Assembly: GCF_022376445.1 (NCBI RefSeq) | Contig: NW_025955062.1 | Location: forward strand, 1 to 64,000 | DNA: 64,000 nt | Origin: Fomitopsis serialis | Lineage: Eukaryota; Basidiomycota; Agaricomycetes; Polyporales; Fomitopsidaceae | Direction of reading: 5' to 3' | Shown: piece by piece, positions 54,957-64,000 of the stretch | Numbering within the stretch: the stretch's first letter is position 1 | Layout: the number at the start of each line of letters is the position of its first letter | Made by a program: the position numbers and the translations under genes | Notes under the pieces: generated by a model | The model's database searches: none | Seen by the model: only the letters and a program-made list of their open reading frames with translations | What the model was told of the DNA's origin: nothing

Positions 54957-55601
54957 GATAGCGTGTGATGCTACAGCGAGCTTTTGTGCGGGACGAGGAC
55001 GACTAAGTGGTGGCAGCAACCAAGCTCGACTGCAGAGGCGCCTGAACCGCGTCAGGACACGGTTGGGACTCGGTGTGTGATCGCCGATCAGAACGCGTCC
55101 GCCGCGTGACGGAGCGCTGACACGTCACACCTCAATAAGTCCTCGGTCACACCCATTTGTGTCACAAACACTGTACCTGAGGAAGGACAACCTTTCAGTG
55201 CAGACCAAGCACGATGAGCTAGATTCGTCCCATCCTACGACGGCTATGCCCAAAATTTCGACTCGTTGTTGAGTCAGAGTGGTTGCCGCATGGGTGGGCG
55301 CGTGTTACATCGTGTCACAATGGAGTTCCGAACACGTGTAGGGTGTATTTATGCGTATTTGTACACCAATTTCCTTAATATGGGACAGTGTTGAAAAACC
55401 AACCATACCGTGCCTCCAGCTCATCTCTCTTCCTCCTTCTCTCCATCTTCCCGCCGCTGTATCGAACATTGACGACCCATCCCCCCTCCTGACAACCGAG
55501 AACGCGTAACCTCCATCCTCTTCCCGCCTACCACCATTACGTCTACGCTCAGAGCACGCACCTCAACATCCTTGTCGCCCTCGAACTCCGTTAGCGTCAG
55601 G
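54957..55601. promoter_or_regulatory. Divergent promoter between Nur1-type and coiled-coil genes
   Basis: The 645-bp gap serves genes on both strands. GTGTCACAA occurs twice (55,159-55,167 and 55,312-55,320), with further GTCACAC and TGACACGTCAC variants near 55,120-55,155. An E-box-like CACGTG lies at about 55,334. A CT-rich tract (about 55,420-55,560) precedes the plus-strand gene, as is usual for fungal core promoters. Binding factors are unknown. Confidence 0.45.
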
Positions 55602-57173
55602 ATGGCCCAACCTTCATCGTCTCATAGGGAGCGGGAGCGAGAGCGAGAGCGTAGCAGCTCTTCCCGGCATCACCACCACCGCACCATCTCGTCACCACCC
55701 TCCTCCTCGTCCTCTCGCTCGTCCTCGCGGTCCTCGCGATCATGCTCTCGCTCCCATCATCGCAGACCGCTCGCGGGGACGCTGCTGGCACGGACCCAAA
55801 TAACCAGGGCTTCTGGGGCATGTTGACCCCTCAACGCACCAAAGCCCTCATCGCTCGCGAGAGCAACGTCGCCGTCCGCGAGGCCGAAGTCGCGCGTCGC
55901 GAGGCTGAGATGCTCGCTGGCGCCCCCGGCGGCGTGGTCGCGTCCCCCAGCCCAGTTAGCTGCCCACCTTGTCCTGCGTTTGTCGAGAAGGTCGCCGAGC
56001 CGATCCAGACCGTCATCAAGGAAGTCGTGAAGGAGGAGTCGTTGACCCCGCCCGGGTGGTGGGACCAGGCGCGTGTTCGCGCCGAAGACATCCTCGACCG
56101 TGAACTCAAGATCGCCGAGCGCGAGCGCGAGATCAGCCGACGCGAGGAGGCGGTCAACAGGCGCGAACACGACGCGTCTCGTCGCGAGAGCTGGATCATG
56201 GAGCAACTAGTGTGAGTGTGACAGTTCGCGTTCTGAACATGTCACGCTGATTAGATTGTCTGTGCTACAGTGCCTTGAACAGCGACGAGCCGGTTGTCGA
56301 AGAAGAATACGTCCAGTACGAGCCAACTAACGCGAGACGGAAACCCAAGGTACCCCCGCCCCCGCCTATTCAGCGCCGCTCCGAGCTCTGAGACGAAGGG
56401 GGATCCTACTCCATCTATGCCGACATTTTCTTTAACTGCTTGATGTACAAGTTCGTTGTCTCCGTCACGTCCTCCCCCCTCCTTCGTCGCTGGGCTTGGG
56501 GGACCACGGTGCTTCAAGCTTTGTCCCCCGTGTCCTTACTGCAAATGATAACCCTTCTGCGTCCACTGGCATAACCAAGGCCTGTCCACGCGCGAAACGC
56601 GTGTTTGAGGGCAACGCGCTTCCCACGTGACTGGTTGCTACATGATACCTTCGTGGTGCTCAGGGAACCGATCAATGACGGACGCGGGCGTGTTATCATT
56701 CTGCATCCCCCCTCTATGTGTGCAGAGACATTGCTGACACGCGGTTTCTGTTGACAGATTCCCTTCTATGACGCTGCTGCCCCCTATTATGATGCTCCCT
56801 ACAATGCTCTCCCGCCTCCGCTCGTTTACACCGAGGCGGCTGTTGAGGTAGCGGTCGAAACCAAGACTGTCACACACACGCAACACCAAGTCGTTCCACC
56901 CAAATCAGCGTCCCTCCACCCGCGAACACACGTCGTGCTGCTTCACCCACTCCCCAAATCGTCTCTCCTTTGTCGTCCACTACGCACATTCCTCGCACAA
57001 CCGCCGTTGAGGTGGTCGTTGAGGAGCCGGTGACCGTGGAGCCGGAGATCGAGGAGGAGAGGACCGTGACGGTCAGGCGGAACCCAAGAGCGCGCCGCCA
57101 GCCCGCTGGTGGGGATGGTGATTGGTCCATCGATGATGTGACGACTTTGTGCTACGTGCGATACGAACGTTGA
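55602..57173 (+). CDS. Hypothetical Arg/Glu-rich coiled-coil protein
   Basis: The main exon (open from ATG 55,742 to 56,211) encodes QGFWGMLTPQRTKALIARES followed by heptad-like helices (AVREAEVARREAEML; AEREREISRREEAVNRREHD). A 59-nt GTGAGT..CTACAG intron leads to 56,271-56,349, and a phase-0 408-nt intron (56,350-56,757) to a Tyr/Pro-rich exon (IPFYDAAAPYYDAPYN). The tail VEVVVEEPVTVEPEIEEERT..DWSIDDV ends at TGA 57,171-57,173. Two frame breaks are needed: between the Arg/Ser/His-rich start at 55,602 and the body (near 55,700), and at an AAA run (56,902-56,904). If the second intron is not used, the protein ends at 56,391. The coiled coil suggests an oligomeric scaffold; no function is known. 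Confidence 0.6.
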
Positions 57174-57916
57174 CGTCTTGACCATCTTTATTCTTGCTCC
57201 GTATCCCTTTCGCTCTCTTTATCGGGCAGTTTTTATTTGCTTCGCTGCTGACGAGCTGTACTACCATGCATTGGATCTGCTCCATCTACCCACCGATCTC
57301 CGCGCGACACCCACTTCCCTCTTGTATCTTCTCCTAGACACGACGCGACACGATTCACTTACATGACGGATGGAGGTCCTCTCTGCACGGCAATCTACGG
57401 CTTTCACTCCTTCTATCGTGGTATAGCTTGATGACGGTGATGAGTAGGATAGTGTAGAGTACTTGCCAGGGCTAACCAGGAGCCCTTTGTGTCAATAACA
57501 TACACTGCCTCGAGCTCTCCTTTGTTCAGATACAATGTCGACGAGAACGTGGGACGGAGACGACGCACCAAATTTGGATCGGACCAGGATCGGTTATCAC
57601 ACGCGCCATGCGCGACTGCCCTTCTCACTTGTTCATGTGCACTCTCATCCCAGTGGCATAAAGGCGATCTTGACCTCTACCCTCCATCGCCCACGAGCAA
57701 ACCAGACAATCACTACGCGTACATCGTCTTTGTGCGTCGACGCCCGCGTGAAGCATCGCAAGACGGGTCGACGCCACTGTGGCTTCGCTCGACGCGTCGC
57801 AAATCTGGGCCCGATCGCTACCTCATTGAAGACAACGCTACAACTTCGCGTCTGAAACGGCTGTTGTCGTTGTATTGACCGTAACGTCAGTATTTGCAAT
57901 CTGGCGACCTGCCGAC
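57174..57916. promoter_or_regulatory. Upstream region of the CCCH/GW-repeat gene
   Basis: Holds the 3' UTR of the coiled-coil gene and the leader of the next. A 129-codon frame (57,489-57,878) in this span has no recognisable domain and I leave it uncalled. Confidence 0.35.
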
Positions 57917-60761
57917 ATGCCCTTTGCACGGTGTAGAGTAAGTCGCGTTCAGCGATCAGCACTCGTGGATGACCTTGACGCGTCGTCTCGACCAGGAATA
58001 CACGGATGATGGCGCACCCCGCCATAGTGGTTGCAGCCGCATAGGAATTGACTGCAGATTCGTACATCCGAGTGATCCGGGGTGGGACTCGGCACCTCCC
58101 CCAAGGTCGAGGGCTCAGGTGCGTTGTTGTCTCACACTGTGTGAGTGGGCAGCGTACGGGGTCGCGGCAGTTCGGGGGTGATGGATCTGCTTCATTCCCG
58201 GCGTGTCGTGTGTCCGGTCGCGCACCACACACTGATCGTTCCGACACTCTCGGAGCCCCGGATGCGCCCACGACGTGCCTTCTCTCCGAAATGATATTCA
58301 ATTTGAATCTGATATGATGTTGGCAGTTCGGCGGTGCGCCTGGAGGCCGTGGACGCGGATTCTCAGCAAATGGGGGCGGCCACTCAGATGGCATACCGAC
58401 AGGGCCGCGCGGCGCTACCGGACGTACGCAAGACTCGGGCTGGAACACAACGCCTTCCGGAGGGGGCAACGGAACAGCTTCGACGGGTGCGTGGGGCACC
58501 TCGTCGGGAGGAACATCGTCTGGTGGGTGGGGCGCATCGACGGGAGAAACAACACCTGGCGGATGGGGTACATCGACGGGGGAAACACCTGGTGGATGGG
58601 GTACATCAACGGCGGAAACACCTGGCGGATGGGGTAATGCACCTGGGGGAGCATCACCAGGCGCATCGGGTGTACCATCGGGTGATGGGGCAGCAGCACC
58701 AGGTGGATGGGGAACAAACGACTGGGGGTCCAACACGGGCGCCGGCAACGGAGGCTGGGATGATAGGACTGGTAGTGGGCCTGCGGCCCCTGCACCGGTT
58801 CCCGCCGTGGCCAGAGCGCCCCCTAGGACTGATACATCTCAGACACCATGGCCAGCCGTTGAACAGAACACGGCAGAATCGTGGGGTTGGGCTTCGAATA
58901 CGGGTGGGGGATCGACATCAGATGCAGGCGGTGCATGGCCCGCCGGTGCGACCAGCAGCGGTCATGGCGGGTGGAATGACACCAGCCAGCCCGGCGCAAG
59001 TTGGGGCGTCACAGGCGAAGTCAGGGCTACTGAACCGCCGGAACCACCTGCCCCGAACCCGTTCTCGTTCAGCGAGGCCCCCCAAACCAACACTGGCAGC
59101 GGCTCTCGTTCTCGCACCGTATCCGTCTCTGGGGCAAGTAGCGTCACTGCACGGGATGAACCGAGGGTATGTCATTGGGTGCTATTAGTGCCAACTCACG
59201 TCACAGCTGATGTCTGAGTAGACAGGTCCCGTCGTCACCAGCAATGCCGTGCACGCTAGGTCCCCCAGTCAGGACGACCGAGGGCTTAACGGTCCCTTTG
59301 CTGCGCTGCTTGGTTCGTCGGCAGCAGCCCGAAGGACGTCCTATGCCTTCGACGACCCTACAATAAGCCCTTCAGAGCCAACGTATCTCGCGCAAGGTGA
59401 CGCTGACCCGGACGAACCTGGTTCTGATGAACAAGCTCTGTCGTGGAAGTCGTTCGTCACGTAAGTCCCTTTGTGCGGTCAGTCGTGGCACGACTCACCA
59501 CCGCGCACAGGTATATCTACAAGGCGGTCCAGTACCTGCAGGACATCACCGAAGCAAACGCCGCGGGCGACAGAGTCAGGCGGCTGTTGAGGTCGCGGCG
59601 GCTGCAGGACGCGAGCGAGGCCGCACGTTCGCCGCTCGAGAAGGCGTACAGCGAACACAAGAAGTCGGCGCAGAAGCTCGAGAAGCGCCTCGAAGATGTT
59701 CTCACCAAGCTAGAGAGGTATCCGCTCGATGCGTGCTGGAACGGGTCTGCAGACAACAGCGGTGATCTCGACGCGCTCAAGGAGTATGCGAAGGATCTGA
59801 AGGATTACATGGCCGTCATGAGTGAGCATTAATCTCGATTTCTGGGACGTCACTCATCAGTACAATGTCACTAGATGAGCAAATGCAAGGTATTCGTAGA
59901 CTGCCCGCTGAACCCGTAGCCGACAACCAGCCCCCTCTCTCTGAAGGAAATGAGTCCGACTTCTCGGCAAGCCTGACCAAAGTCGAGAGCCGCATAGATG
60001 ACCTGCAGACCTACCTCCAGGAACTCGTGACCCATTCGATGCCGACTTCAGTCCAACTCGCCGTCGAGGAGGCAGCCGCCCGGAGCCGAGCCGAACTGGA
60101 GCAGCGCACGGCGGCAGCAGAGGCTGCTATCGCCCACGCGATGGAGCAGAAATACGTCGAGATGAAAGAGGAGATCGGTCTCGCGCTCGACACGCTGGAT
60201 AAGTTGCGTGAAGACGTGCGGTATATCAAGGAGCGCGACTCCAAGTGGTGGCAGGAGGCGTATAAGCTCAACGCGGAGCACGAGGACCTGTCTTCGCGTC
60301 TGACAAGGGTATGTCCGCTCCCTGCCCGCTTACCTCCCACAGCTCGTACTGACATCATCCCGATACAGCTCGAGCACGAGAGGCAAGACGCGCTCGCCAC
60401 GCAGAACGCGAACACGCGCGCCATCAGCGACCTCGAGGCCGCGTTCAGGCGCTTCTCGATCCACCAGCCGACGCCGCCCCCGCCCCCGCCGCCGACGACC
60501 GACGAGCTCTGCGCGCGGCTGGCCGAGCTCATGTGGCCGAGGTACGAGCAAGAGGTTATGGCGGCCGTGTCCGCGGTGCAGGACAGCGCGCTCAACCACG
60601 CGCGGAAGCAGGAGGAACTGCTCTACTCGAAGGTATACGAGCAGCTGCAGCCGAGCTTGCGCGTCCTCACGAATCTCAATGAGTTCATCGAGGCGCAGCG
60701 CTCGCGCGCGGTGGACCCGTCGCCTGCGCTTGCGCAGCTCTTGCAGCAGGCGACGTCGTGA
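57917..60761 (+). CDS. CCCH zinc-finger protein with GW/WG-repeat region and coiled-coil tail
   Basis: Seven exons (57917-57937, 57996-58118, 58327-59166, 59222-59460, 59511-59821, 59875-60308, 60369-60761) keep phase and give about 786 residues. The first residues MPFARC and the second exon (CSRIGIDCRFVHP) form one CCCH finger, C-x13-C-x6-C-x3-H. The third exon is Gly/Ser/Thr-rich with about 13 tryptophans in GW or WG context over some 230 residues, including GGWGTSTGETP-type units with a 30-bp DNA period near 58,540-58,640. The rest is helical: YIYKAVQYLQDITEAN, a long coiled coil (LTKVESRIDDLQ; RSRAELEQRTAAAEAA), a PTPPPPPPP linker and a last helix ending in SPALAQLLQQATS. CCCH fingers usually bind RNA and GW/WG repeats often bind Argonaute, so an RNA-silencing or mRNA-regulation role is possible but inferred. 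The intron 58,119-58,326 may instead contain an extra small exon starting at 58,171. Intron 60,309-60,368 is in frame but has GTATGT, CTGAC and CAG. Confidence 0.82.
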
Positions 60762-63322
60762 TTTTCAGAACTTGTCGAAAGTCCCCCTTATTATTGTCTT
60801 CTGTCCAAGTCTCTATCCTGAATGCTCGCTGTCGAGTTTCCGATCTACGTTGTATCTACTACCCAAGTTTCCGTTCTTGTTATTGTTTCAGTCACATATT
60901 CTTGTGTAGGTGCGCACGGCGGTCATGCTCATAGTTTCTCAGAGTGGGTCCGTACGGACAGTATAGCCAGAGTGTAGCAGTAGAGCAGCTATTAGAATCT
61001 TGGTAATACATATAGCAGTTATGAACAGTGTGACCTTCTTGCGAACTTTTCAATTTCAGGCGAAGGCGCGGCGAATTCTTCGGAAATGTGCCTTCCGGAA
61101 GTAGGATGCTATCTGCGACGTTCCGTGTCGATGATGCTTCGAGGGAATACTTTTCCGAAACGCTTCAGAATGTGACTGCACAGAACGGCGGATGCGGCCT
61201 CGGATGACATTGAAATATGACGAGCCATTCGTTGTTTGTACAGTACACGACGATCACGGAACACGGAGAGGTTGATCGAGAGAGAACTCACACAACGGCT
61301 AGAAACCGAGAAGGATACGTACACCGGCATCCCTCCTGTACTACAACGCGTGCCGCAGCCATTGGTGGCAATTTCGGCCTGAGAAGTCGTATAGGCAGCT
61401 GCAGTCAGATGGAGCGCGGGAGGAGACAGTTGTCCAGTGCACAGTAACACTAGTGACGACAGCCACCGGACCAGTAAAGATATACCTGCAGGCAAACATG
61501 CACGCGCAGTCTGCCGCAGACGTCGCGTCCTAATTTAAAACATAGAAAACACATGATAGCAACGCGAAAGCGGAGATACAGTACTGTAGATGTAGACGAA
61601 CCTTGTACTCTATTTCCGCAGGTGACGTCATGTATTAGCAGGTATGATCGCAACGGTACTACTTACGTCGCGGGCCGTGTATGTCGGGAAATGGACGAGG
61701 AGCTAGGCCACCGGGGCACGGGGCGATCGCAGAAGGACCCCCAAGCAGAAGAGTCCACAACATGTACAGTTGTCGATGGCGCGCAAATGTCGGCCAGTGG
61801 CTGCGGGCCAGGACACGGTCATATGGACGGGGACCCAGACCGCCTTCCAGACGCCAGAGCCCGAACAGCATGCGAGGACACTCTGTACTGAACACGTACA
61901 GGAGTCGTATCTCGGCCGGGCAATGACGGCGAACGCGACTCACGAGGGGCGCGGATCTCCTGCGGGCCACGCTCGGCGTATCACCCGACCCGCCGAGGGC
62001 ATACGCATGCGCAGGACGATAGCGGGCCCCACACGACGGCGCAGCGCACAGCACAATCGGCTTTGCGGATCGGGCAAACCGTGCTCGCGCGCAGGGAGGG
62101 AGGGGCGAGGTGCGGCTGGCGCATTGCAGCTGGGAAGACGAGCGGAGCCCCACCGTGCGTTCCTGCCAACCGTGTGCAGCTGAGGCCACGACGGCCTGCG
62201 ATGCTGTCAGAGGTGACGCGGGTGGCGGTCGCAGCCTCCAACGCATTCAGGGAACGGGGAGTACCGGCTGCTCAGGCTGGACAAGGGTGGGTGCGCCGGA
62301 GGAGAGTGTTGCGACATGGATGAGCAGACGAAGACGACGGGTACACCGGCGCCAACAGCGTCCCACCTCCGGCCCGGCTCCCCATTCGGCACGGACACCG
62401 AGGGAACGCGCTACACGTGACCGCGCTGCGACGCGTCCGCCGTGACTCAGCGGGCGCGAGGCAATGCAAGCGCGCCGAGGTGGTCGGACGTGCGAGCCGC
62501 TCGCAGCACCGCTCGACGGACCACGCTGACGACCCACGCACAGTCATCCTCCGCACAGGCCCGTGGGTTCGTTGGTCATCGCATTCTCATTCATTCGACA
62601 TCGTCGGCTACTCCTACTGCTAGTACTGCTACCACACCGGCTATGTACAACGAACACTGCACTGGCCCCACTGCTATGCCAGGACCGCTTCGTCATCTAC
62701 ACCGGCCACACTCTCACTCAGAGAGCCGGCCCTGCTTCGTAAAAAATATCGTGTGCTCCGGGATAAATGGTGTGATGGATGCGTGAAAACATAAGATGGG
62801 ATCGCGACGTGAGTCAGATGAGAGACATAACGAAGTCGAGGAGGAATATTGTTCCAAAGTTCGTAAGGCGAAGAAAAAACCGAGCGTTGATACTCGTCAG
62901 CACAGCCGGGTATCTGGATGAGGTACCGCCCCGCGGCCAATGCGATGCGAAGGATTTGCAGAGAAAACTTGTGACGCGCGCGAGGTTCCTGAGGACGCAC
63001 GAAGGACGAAAATACGACGTGAGGGAGAACTGTCGCCGAGATGAATCCGATATATCACTGGGGGAAGACGAAGATCGGATGGATGGAAAACAAGATGAGA
63101 CGATGCACAATGGACGAGGCGGACGATCGCACGCGTGACGCCCCTGAGCCGGCAATGGAGGACACATTGGCCGGACACCGTGAGCAGCGCGATTGCGCTG
63201 GCGGAGTCTATCGCCGTCTCGCGGTGTCTCGGAGCCTGGAAAGGCAGCGTATGCCTCGGATGGTGGAGAAGACCGGTTGCATGAATGCTGATGTGTGAGG
63301 TGGAACAGAGATGGTGCGGGAT
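60762..63322. other. Gene-free stretch of 2.5 kb, nothing recognised
   Basis: Open frames up to 195 codons exist on both strands near 61,660-62,250 but overlap in several phases and have no domain. No tRNA, repeat array or transposon motif was seen. Confidence 0.4.
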
Positions 63323-64000
63323 CTATGTTGGGAATCGTGATGTGTCAGATTGCGCGTTGCTGCGAGACCTGAGACGGCGGCGCGCGCGGAAGACGCTGAA
63401 CTTCACGCGGAGCGCAAGCCGCGCCCATTGTTGACGGAGCGCGTCAGAACAAGACGGCCTAGCGAACAAACGGATGAGCTTGGAAGAAATATATCCAGGA
63501 TGCAAAGACACGTACACTTCGTCGGCGCGCTCGCCATCGACCGAAAACTGCTGAGCAGCATGCTCACTGTCGCTCTTCTCAGAGCCACCGTCTACGGAAA
63601 CCTCCTTCGCCTGAGAGCCAGTTTTCTTCGAGCTCTTCCTCCCCAGAATGGCACTGCTACCACTGCTCCTGCGCGACTTCTTCTTACGCCTCTCCTCTGA
63701 CTCGCCCTCCAGGTAGTCCCCGAGGAACGGCGTGTCGTGCAATGGCGACTCCTGCAACATACTCGGGGAGTGGTCGTCAAGCGAGTCTACTGGCGACGAT
63801 GAGAACGGCTGTGGGTCACTGGTGTAGTCCGTGTACGGCACGGGCACGTACGGCCGGTAGGCAGGCGTCGAGTGAACGGTCGAGCTGCGGCGCGTGGCGG
63901 CGTGCGACGCGAACGGAGAGTAGTGTGATTGGGACTCGGTGTCGTCGTCGAACACGTCCTCGTCGTCATCCTCACCTGCCTCGGTGGGCCAGTCACGCTC
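63323..64000 (-). CDS. Ser/Lys/Arg-rich hypothetical protein, 5' end beyond the window
   Basis: The minus-strand frame is open from the window edge (residues ERDWPTEAGEDDDEDVF) to the stop at 63,323-63,325. An in-frame 57-nt intron with a strong GTACGT donor and TTCGCTAG acceptor (about 63,455-63,510) is likely, shortening the C-terminus. The product is acidic, then Ser/Pro/Tyr-rich (AYRPYVPVPYTDYTS), then very basic (EERRKKKSRRSSGSS; LGRKSSKKTG) and ends in RARRRLRSRSNAQ. It is largely disordered, with likely phosphorylation-rich and nuclear-signal-like patches. No domain is visible in this part. The N-terminal part lies outside the window. Confidence 0.65.
   Translation of the reverse strand, partial: ERDWPTEAGEDDDEDVFDDDTESQSHYSPFASHAATRRSSTVHSTPAYRPYVPVPYTDYTSDPQPFSSSPVDSLDDHSPSMLQESPLHDTPFLGDYLEGESEERRKKKSRRSSGSSAILGRKSSKKTGSQAKEVSVDGGSEKSDSEHAAQQFSVDGERADEVYVSLHPGYISSKLIRLFARPSCSDALRQQWARLALRVKFSVFRARRRLRSRSNAQSDTSRFPT

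Noticed and set aside
57645..58748. 367-codon minus-strand frame, Pro-rich
   Set aside because: It is the antisense of the GW-repeat exon; the plus strand gives a phase-consistent spliced gene with a CCCH finger and coiled coil.

Overview
The window looks like nuclear DNA of a basidiomycete, probably an Agaricomycete. Introns are about 40-60 nt with GT..CTRAC..AG signals. There is a KDZ-type DNA transposon carrying a CxC2 cysteine cluster, and there are RTA1, SLC44/CTL and Nur1/Mug154 family genes with basidiomycete-style architecture. Exon models were built by hand from splice signals, reading-frame phase and remembered family features; nothing was searched or computed.

The left 38 kb is a repeat-rich, gene-poor compartment. 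It holds one apparently intact KDZ transposase gene (3,365-7,241) and islands of strand-skewed degenerate repeats (0.7, 8.2, 9.9, 15.2, 17.2, 31.6 and 33.6 kb). It also has relics of a serine carboxypeptidase, an aminotransferase and a ketoreductase-carrier protein gene, several perfect inverted repeats and a dense minisatellite block (33.2-37.2 kb). Inside that block lies a CpG-poor, AT-rich segment (35.0-36.3 kb). Two small hypothetical genes on the minus strand (about 28.1-29.2 kb) are the only other plausible genes; most long reading frames here follow from base skew.

The right 25 kb is a normal gene-dense compartment. In order it contains two tandem RTA1 genes (+), an intron-containing tRNA-Pro(CGG) (+), a four-finger C2H2 protein (-), a small acidic/basic protein (-), a possible membrane protein (-), a choline-transporter-like protein (-) and a Nur1/Mug154-type nuclear-envelope protein (-). 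Across a divergent promoter follow a coiled-coil protein (+) and a CCCH zinc-finger protein with a tryptophan/glycine-rich GW-repeat region and a coiled-coil tail (+). An incomplete Ser/Lys-rich gene (-) runs off the right edge.

The items most worth a second look are the CCCH/GW-repeat protein (a possible Argonaute-hook protein whose central coding region is masked by a longer ORF on the opposite strand), the intact KDZ gene, the CpG-depleted block, the intron difference between the RTA1 duplicates, and a GC-AG intron inside a zinc finger.
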